Assembly: GCF_003027925.1 (NCBI RefSeq)
Contig: NZ_PYPS01000048.1
Location: 1 to 44,609, forward strand
DNA: 44,609 nt
Direction: 5' to 3'
From: Micromonospora sp. RP3T
GTDB lineage: Bacteria > Actinomycetota > Actinomycetes > Mycobacteriales > Micromonosporaceae
Positions 1 through 9,474 of the stretch are shown one piece after another; the stretch's first letter is position 1; every line of letters begins with the position of its first letter. A model generated the notes under the pieces. The model had not been told where the DNA came from and made no database searches. It was given only the letters and a program-made list of their open reading frames with translations. A program made the translations under genes and the position numbers.

Positions 1-103
1 TGGTGGGGGTGGGGGTAACGATCATGTAACGGGCGCGAACCTTTTCGTGGGGGTGGAGGGTCTTCCTGGTCATCGGCTCACCCGGGCCAGGGAAGGACGT
101 CGG

Positions 104-3100
104 ATGAAGCTGGTGTGGAGGCGGGCGGTCGAGGCCCGCGGGCTGCTGCTCGCCGCCGCGGTCGCGGCGCTCGTCGCGGTCGGGCTGGTCACCGGGCTCT
201 CCGACTACAACCGGCGGGCGGTCGAGGCGGGTGCCCGGGCGGTGCTCGACGCCGCCCCGCCCGAGGAACGCAGCCTGCTGGTCAGCGGCTCCGGCGGCGC
301 CGACGCGGCGGCGTTCGCGGAGCGGGACCGTGCGGTCCGGGCGCAGTTCGCCGGCCGGTTGGGCGGGGTGCCGGTCACCGTGGCCGCCGCCCGCTACGGC
401 ACCGGGCGGGAGCTGACCGGCGACGTGGGCGCCGCCCGCACCGACGACGACCCGATGTTCGCCAACCTCGCCACCCTTGACGACCTGCCGGCGCGCGCCG
501 AGCTGACCGCCGGGACGTGGCCCACGCCCGGCACCGCTCCGTTGCAGGTGACGGTGCCGGAGAAGGTGGCCGCGCGGCTCGGCCTGGTGGTCGGGGAGCG
601 GGTGCCGCTGTTCGACCGGGCGGCGGAACGGCCGGGCGCGGTGATCGTCGTCGGCACGTGGCGGCCCCGCGACGCGGCCGACGCGTACTGGCGGCTCGCC
701 CCGGGCGTCGGCGACAGCCAGGGCGACGCGGCGAGCACCTCGTACGGGCCGTTCGCGCTGGATCCGGCGGACTTCGCGGGTACCTTCCCGGGCTCGGTCT
801 CGGCGGCCTGGTTGGCCGTCCCGGACCTGACCGGCGTCGAGCCGGGCCGGCTGCCCGCCGTCACCGCCGCGCTGGCCGACGTCACGGAGCGGCTGCCCAC
901 GGCCACCGGCCTGGGTTCCTCCGCGCAGCAGGTCAGCCACCTGGACCGGCTGGTGGACCGGCTCGGCCGGGCCGACCTGGTGGGCCGGTCCGCCCTGCTC
1001 ACCCCGCTGCTGCTGATCGTGGTGCTCGGCGGGTACGCGCTGGTGCTGGTCGCCGCGCTGCTCAACGAGGACCGGCGGGCCCAGACCGCGCTGCTGCGGG
1101 CCCGGGGCGCCGCGCGTGGCCAGCTCGCCGGGTTCGCCGTACGCGAGGCGACGCTCGTGGTGGCGCCGGCCGTGCTGCTGGCCCCGGTGCTGACCGGGCA
1201 GGCGGTCCGGCACCTCGGCGCGGACCTGGGGCTGGCCGACGGCGGCCTGGCCCGGGGCTGGCTGGTGGCGCTCGCCGCCGCGGTCGGTTGCCTGCTCGCC
1301 ATGGTGGTGCCGGCCCTGCGTCGGGCCGGCACCTACGTCGCCGACATGGCCGCCCGCTCCCGGCCGAGTCGGGGTGCGGCCGTGCAACGCGCCAGCGTCG
1401 ACGTGGCGCTGGTGGCGCTGGCCGTGCTCGCCTGGACCCAGCTGCGGCAGTATTCCTCGCCGCTGGCCGGCGCGAACGGCGGCCTCGGCATCGACCCGCT
1501 GCTCGCCGCCGCGCCCACCATCGGCGTGCTGGCCGGCGCCGTGATCGCGCTGCGGCTGCTGCCGCCGGCCACCCGGCTCGCCGAACGGCTCGTCGACAGG
1601 CGACCGTGGAACGCGACCATGTTCGGCATGTGGCAGGCGGGCCGCCGCCCGCACGCCGGGCCGGTGCTGCTGCTCGCGCTCGCCGTCGGCGGCAGCACGC
1701 TGGCCTGGTCGCTGGTGGCCTCCTGGGAACGGTCGCAGCGGGACCAGGCCTGGCACACGGTCGGCACCGACCTGCGGTTGACCGAACGCGACGGCACCGC
1801 CCCCGACGGCCGGACGGCCGCGCTGGCCGCCGTACCCGGGCTGGACCGGGTGCTGCCGGCCTGGCGGGACGACATCCGGGTCGGTCGGGAGTCCCGCCCG
1901 GCCACCGCCGTCGCGTTGGACGCCGCCGCCGCGCGCGGAATGCTCCGGCTCGACGACGCCGACGGCGGGGCGTCCACCGCCGCGCTGCTGGATCGGCTGG
2001 CGGGTGGCCGGGGCACGCCCGCCGGGACCCTCCTGCCGGCGGCGGCGCGCACGCTGTCCGGGACCGTCAGCACCCCGGTCGACACCAGGTACACGCCGCC
2101 CACGGTGGCCGTGACCGCGCTGTTCACCACCGACGCCGGTGCCGCCTGGCGGCTGCGGCTGGCCGAGGCCGACGGCGACGGCCGGCCGGTGCGCTTCTCC
2201 GTCGCGCTGCCCGACACCGGTGGTGTGCCGCTGCGGCTGGTCGGCTTCGAGGCCGACGGCGGCGACGTGGTCGGCCGCTCCTACCGGCTGCTGGTGGCGG
2301 GGCTGCGGCTCACCGACGCCGGGGGCGTCGCGCTGCCGCTGCCCCTCACCGGCGCCTGGCAGGTGGTCGATCCGGCGACCGGGCCGCAGGGCGGCGCGCA
2401 GACCACCCCGACCACGGTGGACGCGACCCGGAGCTTCCGGGTGCCCGACGGCCTCCTGCAGTACGCGGGCACGCCGCCGTCCCGTTTCGCGGTGGTGCCC
2501 CGGTCCGACGCCCCGCCGGTGCCGGTGCTGATCACCCCGGGCGTGGCGGCGGCGCTGAGCGTACGCACCGGTGACTCGCTCAAACTGTCGCTGGCCGAGG
2601 TGACGCTGGACGTCACAGTGGTCGGTCAGGTCGCCGCGGTCCCCGGCACCGAGGGCGACGGGGTGCTCCTCGATCTGCCCGCCGCCGCCGAGCAGATGCT
2701 CCAGCAGCGCGGCGGCGTACGGTCGGTGGCCGAGTGGTGGCTGCGGACCGGGCCGGGCGGGCACACCGCCGCCGCGCGGGCGCTCACCGGGGCCGACGGC
2801 ACCATCCTGCACGACCGGCGACAGGTGGCCGACGAGGCCGCCCGGGACCCGTACTGGCGGGGGGCCCGCACCGGGCTGCTCGCCGCCGCGCTCGGGTCGG
2901 TGCTGCTGGCCCTGGTCGGCCTGGCCGTGGACGGGTGGGCCACCACCCGACGCCGGCTCACCGAGTTCGCCGTGTTCACCACGCTCGGCGCGACCAGCCG
3001 GTTGCTGGCCCGCGCCTACCTGGCCGAGCAGACGTTCCTGGCCGCGATCGGGGTCGGCGTCGGGCTGCTGGTCGGGGCCGTGGTGGCGGCGACCATGGTG

Positions 3101-3289
3101 CCGCTGGTGATCCTCACCCCGGCGGCCGGCCGGCCGGTGCCCGAGGCGGTCTTCACGGTGCCCTGGCCGCCGGTCGGGCTGACCGCCGCCGGGCTGCTGC
3201 TCGCCGCGCTCGCGTTCGCCGCCGTCGTCACCACCGGCATCCGCCAGCGGATCGCCGCGGTTCAGCTCCGGATCGGGGGAGAGCAATGA
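104..3289 (+). CDS. FtsX-type ABC transporter permease, first of two
   Basis: Large integral membrane subunit (1061 aa) of a MacB/FtsX-type ABC transporter. One N-terminal membrane segment (about residues 13-32) is followed by a large extracytoplasmic domain. A block of hydrophobic segments follows (about 300-560), then a second extracytoplasmic domain, then three closing membrane segments. This is the duplicated FtsX layout common in actinobacteria. ATG 104 is chosen because GGAAGGA lies six bases upstream; an in-frame GTG at 47 has no better site. The gene overlaps the next permease by ATGA. The partner ATPases follow in the same operon. Members of this family are usually exporters or mechanotransmission machines for envelope processes; the substrate cannot be told from sequence. 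Confidence 0.9.
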   Translation: MKLVWRRAVEARGLLLAAAVAALVAVGLVTGLSDYNRRAVEAGARAVLDAAPPEERSLLVSGSGGADAAAFAERDRAVRAQFAGRLGGVPVTVAAARYGTGRELTGDVGAARTDDDPMFANLATLDDLPARAELTAGTWPTPGTAPLQVTVPEKVAARLGLVVGERVPLFDRAAERPGAVIVVGTWRPRDAADAYWRLAPGVGDSQGDAASTSYGPFALDPADFAGTFPGSVSAAWLAVPDLTGVEPGRLPAVTAALADVTERLPTATGLGSSAQQVSHLDRLVDRLGRADLVGRSALLTPLLLIVVLGGYALVLVAALLNEDRRAQTALLRARGAARGQLAGFAVREATLVVAPAVLLAPVLTGQAVRHLGADLGLADGGLARGWLVALAAAVGCLLAMVVPALRRAGTYVADMAARSRPSRGAAVQRASVDVALVALAVLAWTQLRQYSSPLAGANGGLGIDPLLAAAPTIGVLAGAVIALRLLPPATRLAERLVDRRPWNATMFGMWQAGRRPHAGPVLLLALAVGGSTLAWSLVASWERSQRDQAWHTVGTDLRLTERDGTAPDGRTAALAAVPGLDRVLPAWRDDIRVGRESRPATAVALDAAAARGMLRLDDADGGASTAALLDRLAGGRGTPAGTLLPAAARTLSGTVSTPVDTRYTPPTVAVTALFTTDAGAAWRLRLAEADGDGRPVRFSVALPDTGGVPLRLVGFEADGGDVVGRSYRLLVAGLRLTDAGGVALPLPLTGAWQVVDPATGPQGGAQTTPTTVDATRSFRVPDGLLQYAGTPPSRFAVVPRSDAPPVPVLITPGVAAALSVRTGDSLKLSLAEVTLDVTVVGQVAAVPGTEGDGVLLDLPAAAEQMLQQRGGVRSVAEWWLRTGPGGHTAAARALTGADGTILHDRRQVADEAARDPYWRGARTGLLAAALGSVLLALVGLAVDGWATTRRRLTEFAVFTTLGATSRLLARAYLAEQTFLAAIGVGVGLLVGAVVAATMVPLVILTPAAGRPVPEAVFTVPWPPVGLTAAGLLLAALAFAAVVTTGIRQRIAAVQLRIGGEQ

Positions 3290-6000
3290 GGTCAGGCGCC
3301 GTCGGGCGGGTCCGGGCGTACGGGGGGCAGTTCCTGCTGCTCGCCGTGCTGACCGCGGTGACCGCGCTGCTGATCACCGGCGTGCCGCGGGTCGCCGACC
3401 GGCTCACCGGCCAGGGGCTCACCGAGTACGTGGCCGGGCAGCCGGCCGCCCGGCGCGACGTCACGTACGCCACCGCGCCGACCACGTTCACGACCGGCGA
3501 CCAGTTCGCCACGCAGGCGGCCCAGCTCGCCGCGATCGAGGACCGGATGCCGGACGCGGTCCGGGACGTCATCGGGCAACGCTGGTACGCCGCGCAGACC
3601 GTGCCTGGTCGGCTGCGCGGCCCGACGCTCTCCACCGACAAGGGGCTGATCGACCTCGTCCTGCGCGGCGGCACCGGGCTGCGCGAGGCGGCCACGCTGA
3701 CCGGCGGGCGGTGGCCGGAACGCGGCGTCACCGAGGCCGGCGCGATCGAGGTGGCGCTCGCCGACCCGGTGGCCGCCGGGCTCGGCGTCCGCCCCGGTGA
3801 CCGGTTCCGCCTGTCGCTGCTCAGTCCGGACGGCAGCCCGCCCACGTCCCGCCCGGTCGAGTTGGTCGGAGTGTGGCGGCCGAACGACCCGGGCAACGGC
3901 GTCTGGGACGCCCTGCCGTCGATGCTGCGCCTCACCCCGCCCGAGGGGGACGGTGACCCGTTCGTGGCCGTCGCCTACACCGGCGACGCCGGCATCGACG
4001 CCACCGTCGCCGCCGGCTGGCCGGTCGCCTTCGGCTGGCGGTACCGGATCGCCCCGGACCGGCTCGCCGCCGGCCGGCTCGACGCGCTGATCGCCGGCGT
4101 CGACGAGCTGGAACGGACCCGGCCCGCCTCGGTCACGCTGACCCAGGGCGTGGACGTTCCGCTGCGCCGCTTCGCCGCCTCGCTCGCCGCCGCCCGTACG
4201 CTGCTGGCGGTCATCGCCGCCGGCCTGCTCGCCACGCTGGCCGGGCTCGCCCTGCTGGCCGCCCGGCTCGCCGCGAGTCGCCGCCGCGCCGAGTTCCACC
4301 TGGTCCGGGCGCGCGGCGGCTCGACCGGCGACGTGCTGCGTCGCGGCCTGGCCGAGTCCGCCCTGGTGCTGCCGGCGGCGGCCGGGATCGGCTGGCTGCT
4401 CGCCGGCCTGCTGCCCGGCGCCGGCGCGTCGGCGCGCTGGGTGCTGGTCGCCGCGGTGCTGGCCACCCTGCTTCCGCCGCTGGCGGCGCTCGCGGTGGGC
4501 CGTCGGGTCGCCGGTCGCGCCGACCTCGGCGGCCGGTCGCCGGCGCTGCGGCTGACCGTCGAGGTGACGGTGCTCGGGATCGCCGTGCTCGGGGCGTTCC
4601 TGCTGCGTCGGCGGGGGCTCACGCCGGGATCGGTGGATCCGCTGCTGGTCTCCGTGCCGGTGCTGCTGGCGGTGGCCGCGGCGTTGCTGGCGCTGCGCGC
4701 GTACCCGTGGCCGTTGCGGCTGCTCAGCCGCGTGACGGCGCGGGCGCGCGGCAGCGTCGCGTTCCTCGGCACCGCCCGCGCCGGCCGGGCCGCCAGCACC
4801 GGACCGCTGGTCGTGGTGGTGCTGGCGGTCGCCACCGCCGCGTTCTGCGGGGTGGTGGCGACCGGCATCGAGGCCGGCCGGGACACCGCCGCCGCCCGCG
4901 CCGTCCCCGGCGACCTGCTGGTCGACGGCGAGCGGTTCGCGCCGGACACCGCCGGTGAGTTGGCCGCGCTGCCCGGCGTCCGCGCGGTGGCTCCGCTGCT
5001 GGCGGTGCGGGCCCAGCGCCCGTACGCCGACCGGGCCGGCCGGCCGGCCCCGATCCGGGAGCTGCGGGTGCTGATGGTCGACGGCGACCGGTTCGCCGAG
5101 GTGGCCCGACGCGCCGGCGTACCCGTGCGCGTGCCCGGCCCGCTGCTCGGCGGCGGCGACGGCGGTGCCCCGCTGCCGGCGCTGGTGTCCCCGACGGTCG
5201 CCGCGGAGCTGGCCGACGCCGGGCTCGCGGACGCCGAGGGACGCCGTCCCGCCTGGCTGGACGTGCAGGGCAACCGGCTGCCGTTGCGCGTCGCCGCCAC
5301 CGTCGACGGGTTCGCGCTCGTCGACCGCGAGGCGACCCGGTTCGTGGTGCTGCCCTGGCCGAGCCTGCCGGCGGACGCCCCGCACCCGCTCGCCCCCACC
5401 GGCTTCGTGCTGGCCGGGCCCGGCGCGGACCGGGCCGCGGTGAACCGGGTGGCGGCCGAGGGGCAGCGCCGCTACCTGCGGATCGGGACGGTGGAGACCG
5501 GCGACCGGGCCCGCCCGCCGCAGGTGACCAGCCGCGCCGACGTCCGCGCCGAGCTGGGCGGCAGCGGTGTGAACGGGCTGCTGGTGTTCGGGTTCGTGCT
5601 CGGCGCCGGCGGCGGCGCGGTGCTGGGCCTGCTCGGGCTCGCGTTCGCGGTGCTCGCCGGCGCCCGGTCCCGGGGACAGGTGCTGTCCCGGCTGCGCACC
5701 ATGGGCCTGTCCCGACAGCAGTGGCGCGGCCTGTTGCTGGTCGAGCTGACGCCGCTGGTGCTGGTGTCGGTGCTCACCGGGGCGGTGGTCGGCGCGCTGC
5801 TGCCACTGCTGCTCACCCCGGTGCTCGGACTGCCCGCGTTCACCGGCGGGGTGACCGTGCGTCCGGCGTTCGAACCCGGCCTGGTGGCCGGGGTGTCCGC
5901 CCTGGCCCTGCTGGCCCTCGGCTTCGCGATCACCGTGGAGGCCGTGAACAACCGCCGGATGCGCCTCGGCGAGGTGCTGCGGCTCGGAGAGGAGAGCTGA
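3286..6000 (+). CDS. FtsX-type ABC transporter permease, second of two
   Basis: A 904 aa membrane protein related in layout to the preceding permease, with an N-terminal membrane segment (about 12-30) and an extracytoplasmic domain to about residue 300. A membrane block follows, then a second outside domain and a C-terminal FtsX block (segments near 765-800, 835-860 and 870-890). Its ATG overlaps the previous TGA by four bases and has GGGGGAGAG in front, so the two permeases are translationally coupled and probably form a heterodimer. The ATPase genes start one base after its stop codon. Substrate unknown. Confidence 0.88.
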   Translation: MRSGAVGRVRAYGGQFLLLAVLTAVTALLITGVPRVADRLTGQGLTEYVAGQPAARRDVTYATAPTTFTTGDQFATQAAQLAAIEDRMPDAVRDVIGQRWYAAQTVPGRLRGPTLSTDKGLIDLVLRGGTGLREAATLTGGRWPERGVTEAGAIEVALADPVAAGLGVRPGDRFRLSLLSPDGSPPTSRPVELVGVWRPNDPGNGVWDALPSMLRLTPPEGDGDPFVAVAYTGDAGIDATVAAGWPVAFGWRYRIAPDRLAAGRLDALIAGVDELERTRPASVTLTQGVDVPLRRFAASLAAARTLLAVIAAGLLATLAGLALLAARLAASRRRAEFHLVRARGGSTGDVLRRGLAESALVLPAAAGIGWLLAGLLPGAGASARWVLVAAVLATLLPPLAALAVGRRVAGRADLGGRSPALRLTVEVTVLGIAVLGAFLLRRRGLTPGSVDPLLVSVPVLLAVAAALLALRAYPWPLRLLSRVTARARGSVAFLGTARAGRAASTGPLVVVVLAVATAAFCGVVATGIEAGRDTAAARAVPGDLLVDGERFAPDTAGELAALPGVRAVAPLLAVRAQRPYADRAGRPAPIRELRVLMVDGDRFAEVARRAGVPVRVPGPLLGGGDGGAPLPALVSPTVAAELADAGLADAEGRRPAWLDVQGNRLPLRVAATVDGFALVDREATRFVVLPWPSLPADAPHPLAPTGFVLAGPGADRAAVNRVAAEGQRRYLRIGTVETGDRARPPQVTSRADVRAELGGSGVNGLLVFGFVLGAGGGAVLGLLGLAFAVLAGARSRGQVLSRLRTMGLSRQQWRGLLLVELTPLVLVSVLTGAVVGALLPLLLTPVLGLPAFTGGVTVRPAFEPGLVAGVSALALLALGFAITVEAVNNRRMRLGEVLRLGEES

Positions 6001-6001
6001 G

Positions 6002-7036
6002 ATGACCGCGACCGCCTCCGGCTCGGCGCGTCCGGCGCCGCGCCACGATCCCGGACCGCCGCCGGCCGTGCCGGACCTGGCCACCCTGCAACAGCGTGCC
6101 GCGGCGCGCGCCGCCGAACGGGCCGGCGGACGGGACCGGCTGCGCGGGCACATCGTCTGCGACGGGCTGGTGCGCATCTTCCAGACCGAGGGCGTCGAGG
6201 TGGTCGCCCTCCAGGGCCTCGACCTGGTCATCGACCGCGGCGAGCTGGTCGCGATCGTGGGCGCCTCCGGCTCCGGCAAGTCCACCCTGCTCAACATCCT
6301 GTCCGGGTTGGACACCCCGACCGCCGGTATCGCCCGGGTGGCCGAGTACGACCTGCTCGCCCTGTCGAACCGGAAGCGGCTGGCGTACCGGCGGGAGATG
6401 GTCGGCTTCATCTGGCAGCAGACCGGCCGCAACCTGCTGCCGTACCTGACCGCGGTGGAGAACGTGGAGTTGCCGATGCGCCTGGCCCGGCGGTCCGGCG
6501 GCCGGCGGGACCGGCGGGAGCGGGCCCGCCGGCTGCTCGACCTGGTCGGGGTCGGCCACTGCGCGGACCGCCGGCCGGGTCAGATGAGCGGCGGCGAGCA
6601 GCAGCGGTGCGCGGTGGCCGTGGCGGTGGCGAACGACCCGGAGATCCTCTTCGCCGACGAGCCGACCGGCGAGCTGGACGAGGCGACCGGCGCGGAGGTC
6701 TTCGCCGCGCTGCGCACCATCAACGCCGAGCTGGGGGTGACCATCGTGGTGGTCACCCACGACCACGCCGTGTCCGGCCAGGTCCGCCGGACCGTCGCCA
6801 TCCGCGACGGCCGGACCGCCTCCGAGGTACGCCGGACCGCGCGGGTCACCGCCGACGGCGGCACCGAGCTGGTCAGCGAGGAGTACGCGGTGCTCGACCG
6901 GACCGGCCGGATGCAGTTGCCGGCGCCGTTCGTGGAGGCGCTGGCCCTGCGCGACCGGGTCCGGCTGGACCTGGAACCCGACCACGTCGAGGTCCGCCCC
7001 GGCGACCGGACGCACGCCGAGGAGAACGAGCGATGA
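6002..7036 (+). CDS. MacB/LolD-type ABC ATPase with AbrB-like C-terminal tail
   Basis: ATP-binding subunit (344 aa) for the adjoining FtsX permeases. The Walker A GASGSGKS lies at residues 87-94, signature MSGGEQQR near 195, and Walker B with the MacB-type ADEPTGELD near 215-225, followed by the switch histidine (VVVTHDH). About 50 extra residues precede the ATPase core. After it, residues about 293-334 look like a SpoVT/AbrB beta-hairpin unit (VLDRTGRMQLP followed by a 'RDRVRLDLEPDHVEVRP' strand pair). That tail is absent from the second ATPase and could mediate dimerisation or regulation; this is inference from pattern only. The start is ATG 6002 with GGAGAGGAG upstream. Confidence 0.92.
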   Translation: MTATASGSARPAPRHDPGPPPAVPDLATLQQRAAARAAERAGGRDRLRGHIVCDGLVRIFQTEGVEVVALQGLDLVIDRGELVAIVGASGSGKSTLLNILSGLDTPTAGIARVAEYDLLALSNRKRLAYRREMVGFIWQQTGRNLLPYLTAVENVELPMRLARRSGGRRDRRERARRLLDLVGVGHCADRRPGQMSGGEQQRCAVAVAVANDPEILFADEPTGELDEATGAEVFAALRTINAELGVTIVVVTHDHAVSGQVRRTVAIRDGRTASEVRRTARVTADGGTELVSEEYAVLDRTGRMQLPAPFVEALALRDRVRLDLEPDHVEVRPGDRTHAEENER

Positions 7037-7746
7037 CCGACCAGGCCGTGGTGCTGCCGGCGACACCGGTCGAGGACGTGGTGCGGGTCGAGGGGGTGAG
7101 CCGTACGTTCGGCCGGGGGGAGCACGCCGTGCACGCCGTACGGGACGTCTCGCTCACCGCCGGCCGGGGGGAACTGGTCGCCGTGCGCGGCCGGTCCGGG
7201 GCCGGCAAGACCACGCTGCTGAACCTGATCGGTGGGCTGGACCGGCCGGACGCCGGCCGGATCGAGGTGGCCGGGCACGACGTGACGTCGGCGGGGGAAC
7301 GGGAGCTGCTGGCGCTGCGCCGGGGCACTGTCGGTTTCGTCTTCCAGACGTTCGGTCTGGTGCCGATCCTGTCCGCGGCGGAGAACGTCGGGGTGCCGCT
7401 GCGGCTGGCCAAGGTGCCGGCGGCGGAGCGGGAGCAGCGGGTGGCGGTGCTGCTGGAACTGGTCGGGCTGGGCGCGCACGCGGCGCAGCGCCCGTACGAG
7501 TTGTCCGGCGGCCAGCAGCAGCGGGTGGCGGTGGCCCGGGCGTTGGCGAACGAGCCGGACCTGCTCATCGCCGACGAGCCGACCGGTCAGCTCGATTCCG
7601 AGACCGGCCGCTCGATCATGGACCTGATCCGTGCCGTGGTGCACGCCCGAGGCATGACCGCGCTTGTCGCCACGCACGATCCGGCGCTGATCGAGCTGGC
7701 CGACCGGACCCTGGTGCTACGCGACGGCCACTTGGTAACCGACTGA
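7033..7746 (+). CDS. MacB/LolD-type ABC ATPase, canonical
   Basis: Second ATP-binding subunit (237 aa), overlapping the previous stop by ATGA. Visible motifs are Walker A GRSGAGKT (about residue 55), Q-loop VFQTFGLVP, signature LSGGQQQR, Walker B LLIADEPTGQLD and the switch region VATHDP. The length is normal for the LolD/MacB class. Two different ATPases with two different permeases suggest an asymmetric transporter; the alternative, two half-systems sharing an operon, cannot be excluded. A long perfect hairpin 30 bases after the stop probably ends transcription. Confidence 0.93.
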   Translation: MTDQAVVLPATPVEDVVRVEGVSRTFGRGEHAVHAVRDVSLTAGRGELVAVRGRSGAGKTTLLNLIGGLDRPDAGRIEVAGHDVTSAGERELLALRRGTVGFVFQTFGLVPILSAAENVGVPLRLAKVPAAEREQRVAVLLELVGLGAHAAQRPYELSGGQQQRVAVARALANEPDLLIADEPTGQLDSETGRSIMDLIRAVVHARGMTALVATHDPALIELADRTLVLRDGHLVTD

Positions 7747-7776
7747 CCCCACTCCCGACACCCTCACCCCCCCCTG

Positions 7777-7848
7777 TCGCGCCCTGATTCACGGAAAGCG
7801 TGGTCATTCGGGCCGGGATGACCACGCTTTCCGTGAATCAGGGCGCGA
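7777..7848. repeat. Long hairpin of a dispersed family, copy 1 (bidirectional terminator candidate)
   Basis: A perfect 31-bp inverted repeat (7777-7807 with 7818-7848) around a 10-base loop. It lies between two convergent genes, and the stop codon of the minus-strand gene (7838-7840) sits inside its right arm. The stem sequence CTGATTCACGGAAAGCGTGG is nearly the same in two further hairpins at 29.3 and 36.4 kb. No T-tract follows, which is usual for actinobacterial terminators. A sequence-conserved stem suggests a repeat family rather than an independent terminator. Confidence 0.85.
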
Positions 7849-8395
7849 AGGTGTGGGGTGGGGGTGGGGTGCGGCGATGGTGGTAGGACCAGGTGACGGC
7901 CAGCAGCAGGGGGCCCCAGAGCAGCAGCGGGGCGTAACAGCCGACCAGGAGCGCGAAGCCACCGGCCGGCACCCCCAGGTCGTTGCCGTGCACCAGCGCG
8001 CCCCACATCGCGTACCCCCAGATCAGAGTGAGCGCGACGGCGCCGGCGGTGGCGGCGGTGACCGCGAACGGCGGCGGCACCCGCCGGCCACCGAGCCACG
8101 GGAGCCGGCGGGGGAACACCTCGCCCCACGGGCGGACCAGGCCCAGCGCGAGCAGTGCCAGTCCTTCCGAGACGAGGCTGAGCGCGACGATGTAGACGCT
8201 CTCGCCGAAGCCGGGCCGGATCGGGACGCCGGCCACCACGGCGCCGATCGGCAGACCGGCCACCAGCGCGACCCGCCACAACCCGGACGGGAGCACGACG
8301 AGCGGGATCAGGTGGGCGGCGCGGACCGCCCATCGTGGCGGCGGGCGGCCGTCGTACGGGTGGGCCGCGGGCGGGGACAGCGTGTCGGCGGGCAT
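7838..8395 (-). CDS. Small integral membrane protein, unknown function
   Basis: A 185 aa protein with an N-terminal cytoplasmic stretch of about 25 residues and four or five hydrophobic segments (near 29-50, 67-88, 110-133 and 142-168). It ends in a proline-rich tail. No catalytic motif is visible. The ATG at 8395 has GAGGAGG four bases upstream. The last codons and stop lie within the hairpin element, so the C-terminal end may have been shaped by that repeat. Proteins of this kind are widespread in actinobacteria without assigned function. Confidence 0.75.
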   Translation of the reverse strand: MPADTLSPPAAHPYDGRPPPRWAVRAAHLIPLVVLPSGLWRVALVAGLPIGAVVAGVPIRPGFGESVYIVALSLVSEGLALLALGLVRPWGEVFPRRLPWLGGRRVPPPFAVTAATAGAVALTLIWGYAMWGALVHGNDLGVPAGGFALLVGCYAPLLLWGPLLLAVTWSYHHRRTPPPPHTFAP

Positions 8396-8477
8396 CGGGC
8401 CTCCTCGGCGGTGGATGCCTCCAGCCTGGTCGGCGGCCGGGCGCGCGGCCTCCCCCGCCGGCGTGAGCCGGGACCCC

Positions 8478-8930
8478 CTACAGGGCCAGCTTCATCCCCT
8501 CGTGGCTGGCCACGAAGCCCAGGTCGCGGTAGAAGCGGTGGGCGTCGGCGCGTTGCTTGTCGGTGGTGAGCTGCACCAGCGCGCAGCCCCGCTCGCGGGC
8601 CCGGTCGATCGCCCAGCGCATCATCGTCCGGCCCAATCCCCGGCCGCGCCGGTCGGCGCGGACCCGCACGGCTTCGATCAGCGCACGCTCCGCGCCGTGC
8701 CGGCCCAGCCCCGGGATGTACGTGAGCTGGAAGCAGCCGACCAGCTCACCGCCGTCGTCGGCGACGATCAGATGGTTGCGCGGGTCGGCGTCCAGATCGG
8801 CGAACGCCCGCTCGTACGCCGCGTCGACCTCGGGCCGGTCGCGGGTGCGGCCCAGCACGTCGTCGGCGAGCAGGGCCAGCACGTCGGGCAGGTCGGCGCG
8901 GACCGCCTCCCGGAAGATCACCTCGGTCAT
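8478..8930 (-). CDS. GNAT family N-acetyltransferase
   Basis: A 150 aa single-domain acetyltransferase. The acetyl-CoA pyrophosphate loop appears as RADRRGRGLGRTMM (about residues 92-105), with the closing beta-bulge element DAHRFYRDLGF near 130-142. Its length and layout are typical of small-molecule GNATs; the substrate is unknown. ATG 8930 is preceded at six bases by CAGGCT, a leaderless-type -10. Transcribed away from the K+ channel gene. Confidence 0.88.
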   Translation of the reverse strand: MTEVIFREAVRADLPDVLALLADDVLGRTRDRPEVDAAYERAFADLDADPRNHLIVADDGGELVGCFQLTYIPGLGRHGAERALIEAVRVRADRRGRGLGRTMMRWAIDRARERGCALVQLTTDKQRADAHRFYRDLGFVASHEGMKLAL

Positions 8931-8960
8931 CCGACCAGCCTGGCACAACGGCGGGTGGCG

Positions 8961-9464
8961 ATGGCCGGGCAGCATGACGCCATGGACCTTGTGCTGCTGC
9001 CGTTCCGCTGGATCTACCGAGGGCTGGTCTGGTTCGCCAACTCGCCCCGGACGCTGATCACCTCGTACCTGTTGATGATCGTGGTGGCCGGCGTGCTCTA
9101 CAGCCAGGCCGAGCAGAAAGGCGCCGCCGACTCGGTCTGGTGGGCGGTGGTGACCGCGTCCACGGTCGGGTACGGCGACATCTCCCCGACCACGTTCGCC
9201 GGCCGGTTCCTCGCCGCGCTGCTCATCTCCACCATGGTGCTGCTGGTGATCCCGCTGATCACCGCGCACTTCGCCAGCCGGCTGATCGTCGACGACGACG
9301 CCTTCGAGCACGCCGAGCAGGAGGAGTTGAAGGCCGACGTCCGGCGGCTGCGGGCGCTGGTGGAGGAGATGGCCGCCCGGCAGGGCGTCGTGCTGCCCGA
9401 GGCGCCCCGCCCGACGCCCGAGACCGGGCCCGGCGGGCCCCGGGTCCGGCGCCGTCGCCGGTGA
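8961..9464 (+). CDS. Two-TM potassium channel
   Basis: A 167 aa ion channel subunit. A first membrane helix (about 29-49) is followed by the pore helix and selectivity filter TVGYGD at residues 68-73, then a second helix (about 83-105). A charged C-terminal tail, probably helical and coiled (about 110-140), ends in an Arg-rich stretch. The filter is the canonical K+ signature. Tetramer formation in the cytoplasmic membrane is expected from the family. The start is uncertain: ATG 8961 and in-frame ATG 8982 both lack a good ribosome site. Confidence 0.88.
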   Translation: MAGQHDAMDLVLLPFRWIYRGLVWFANSPRTLITSYLLMIVVAGVLYSQAEQKGAADSVWWAVVTASTVGYGDISPTTFAGRFLAALLISTMVLLVIPLITAHFASRLIVDDDAFEHAEQEELKADVRRLRALVEEMAARQGVVLPEAPRPTPETGPGGPRVRRRRR

Positions 9465-9474
9465 GGCCGGTGGG

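Noticed and set aside
3292..6432. Very long open frame antisense to the second permease and first ATPase
   Set aside because: It is a mirror of the strong third-position GC bias of the real genes; composition is Arg/Gly/Gln-rich without domains, and the plus strand has clear ABC transporter motifs.
8382..8960. N-terminal extension of the K+ channel frame back to 8382
   Set aside because: It would overlap the GNAT gene entirely and encodes low-complexity residues; the channel fold begins after 8961.
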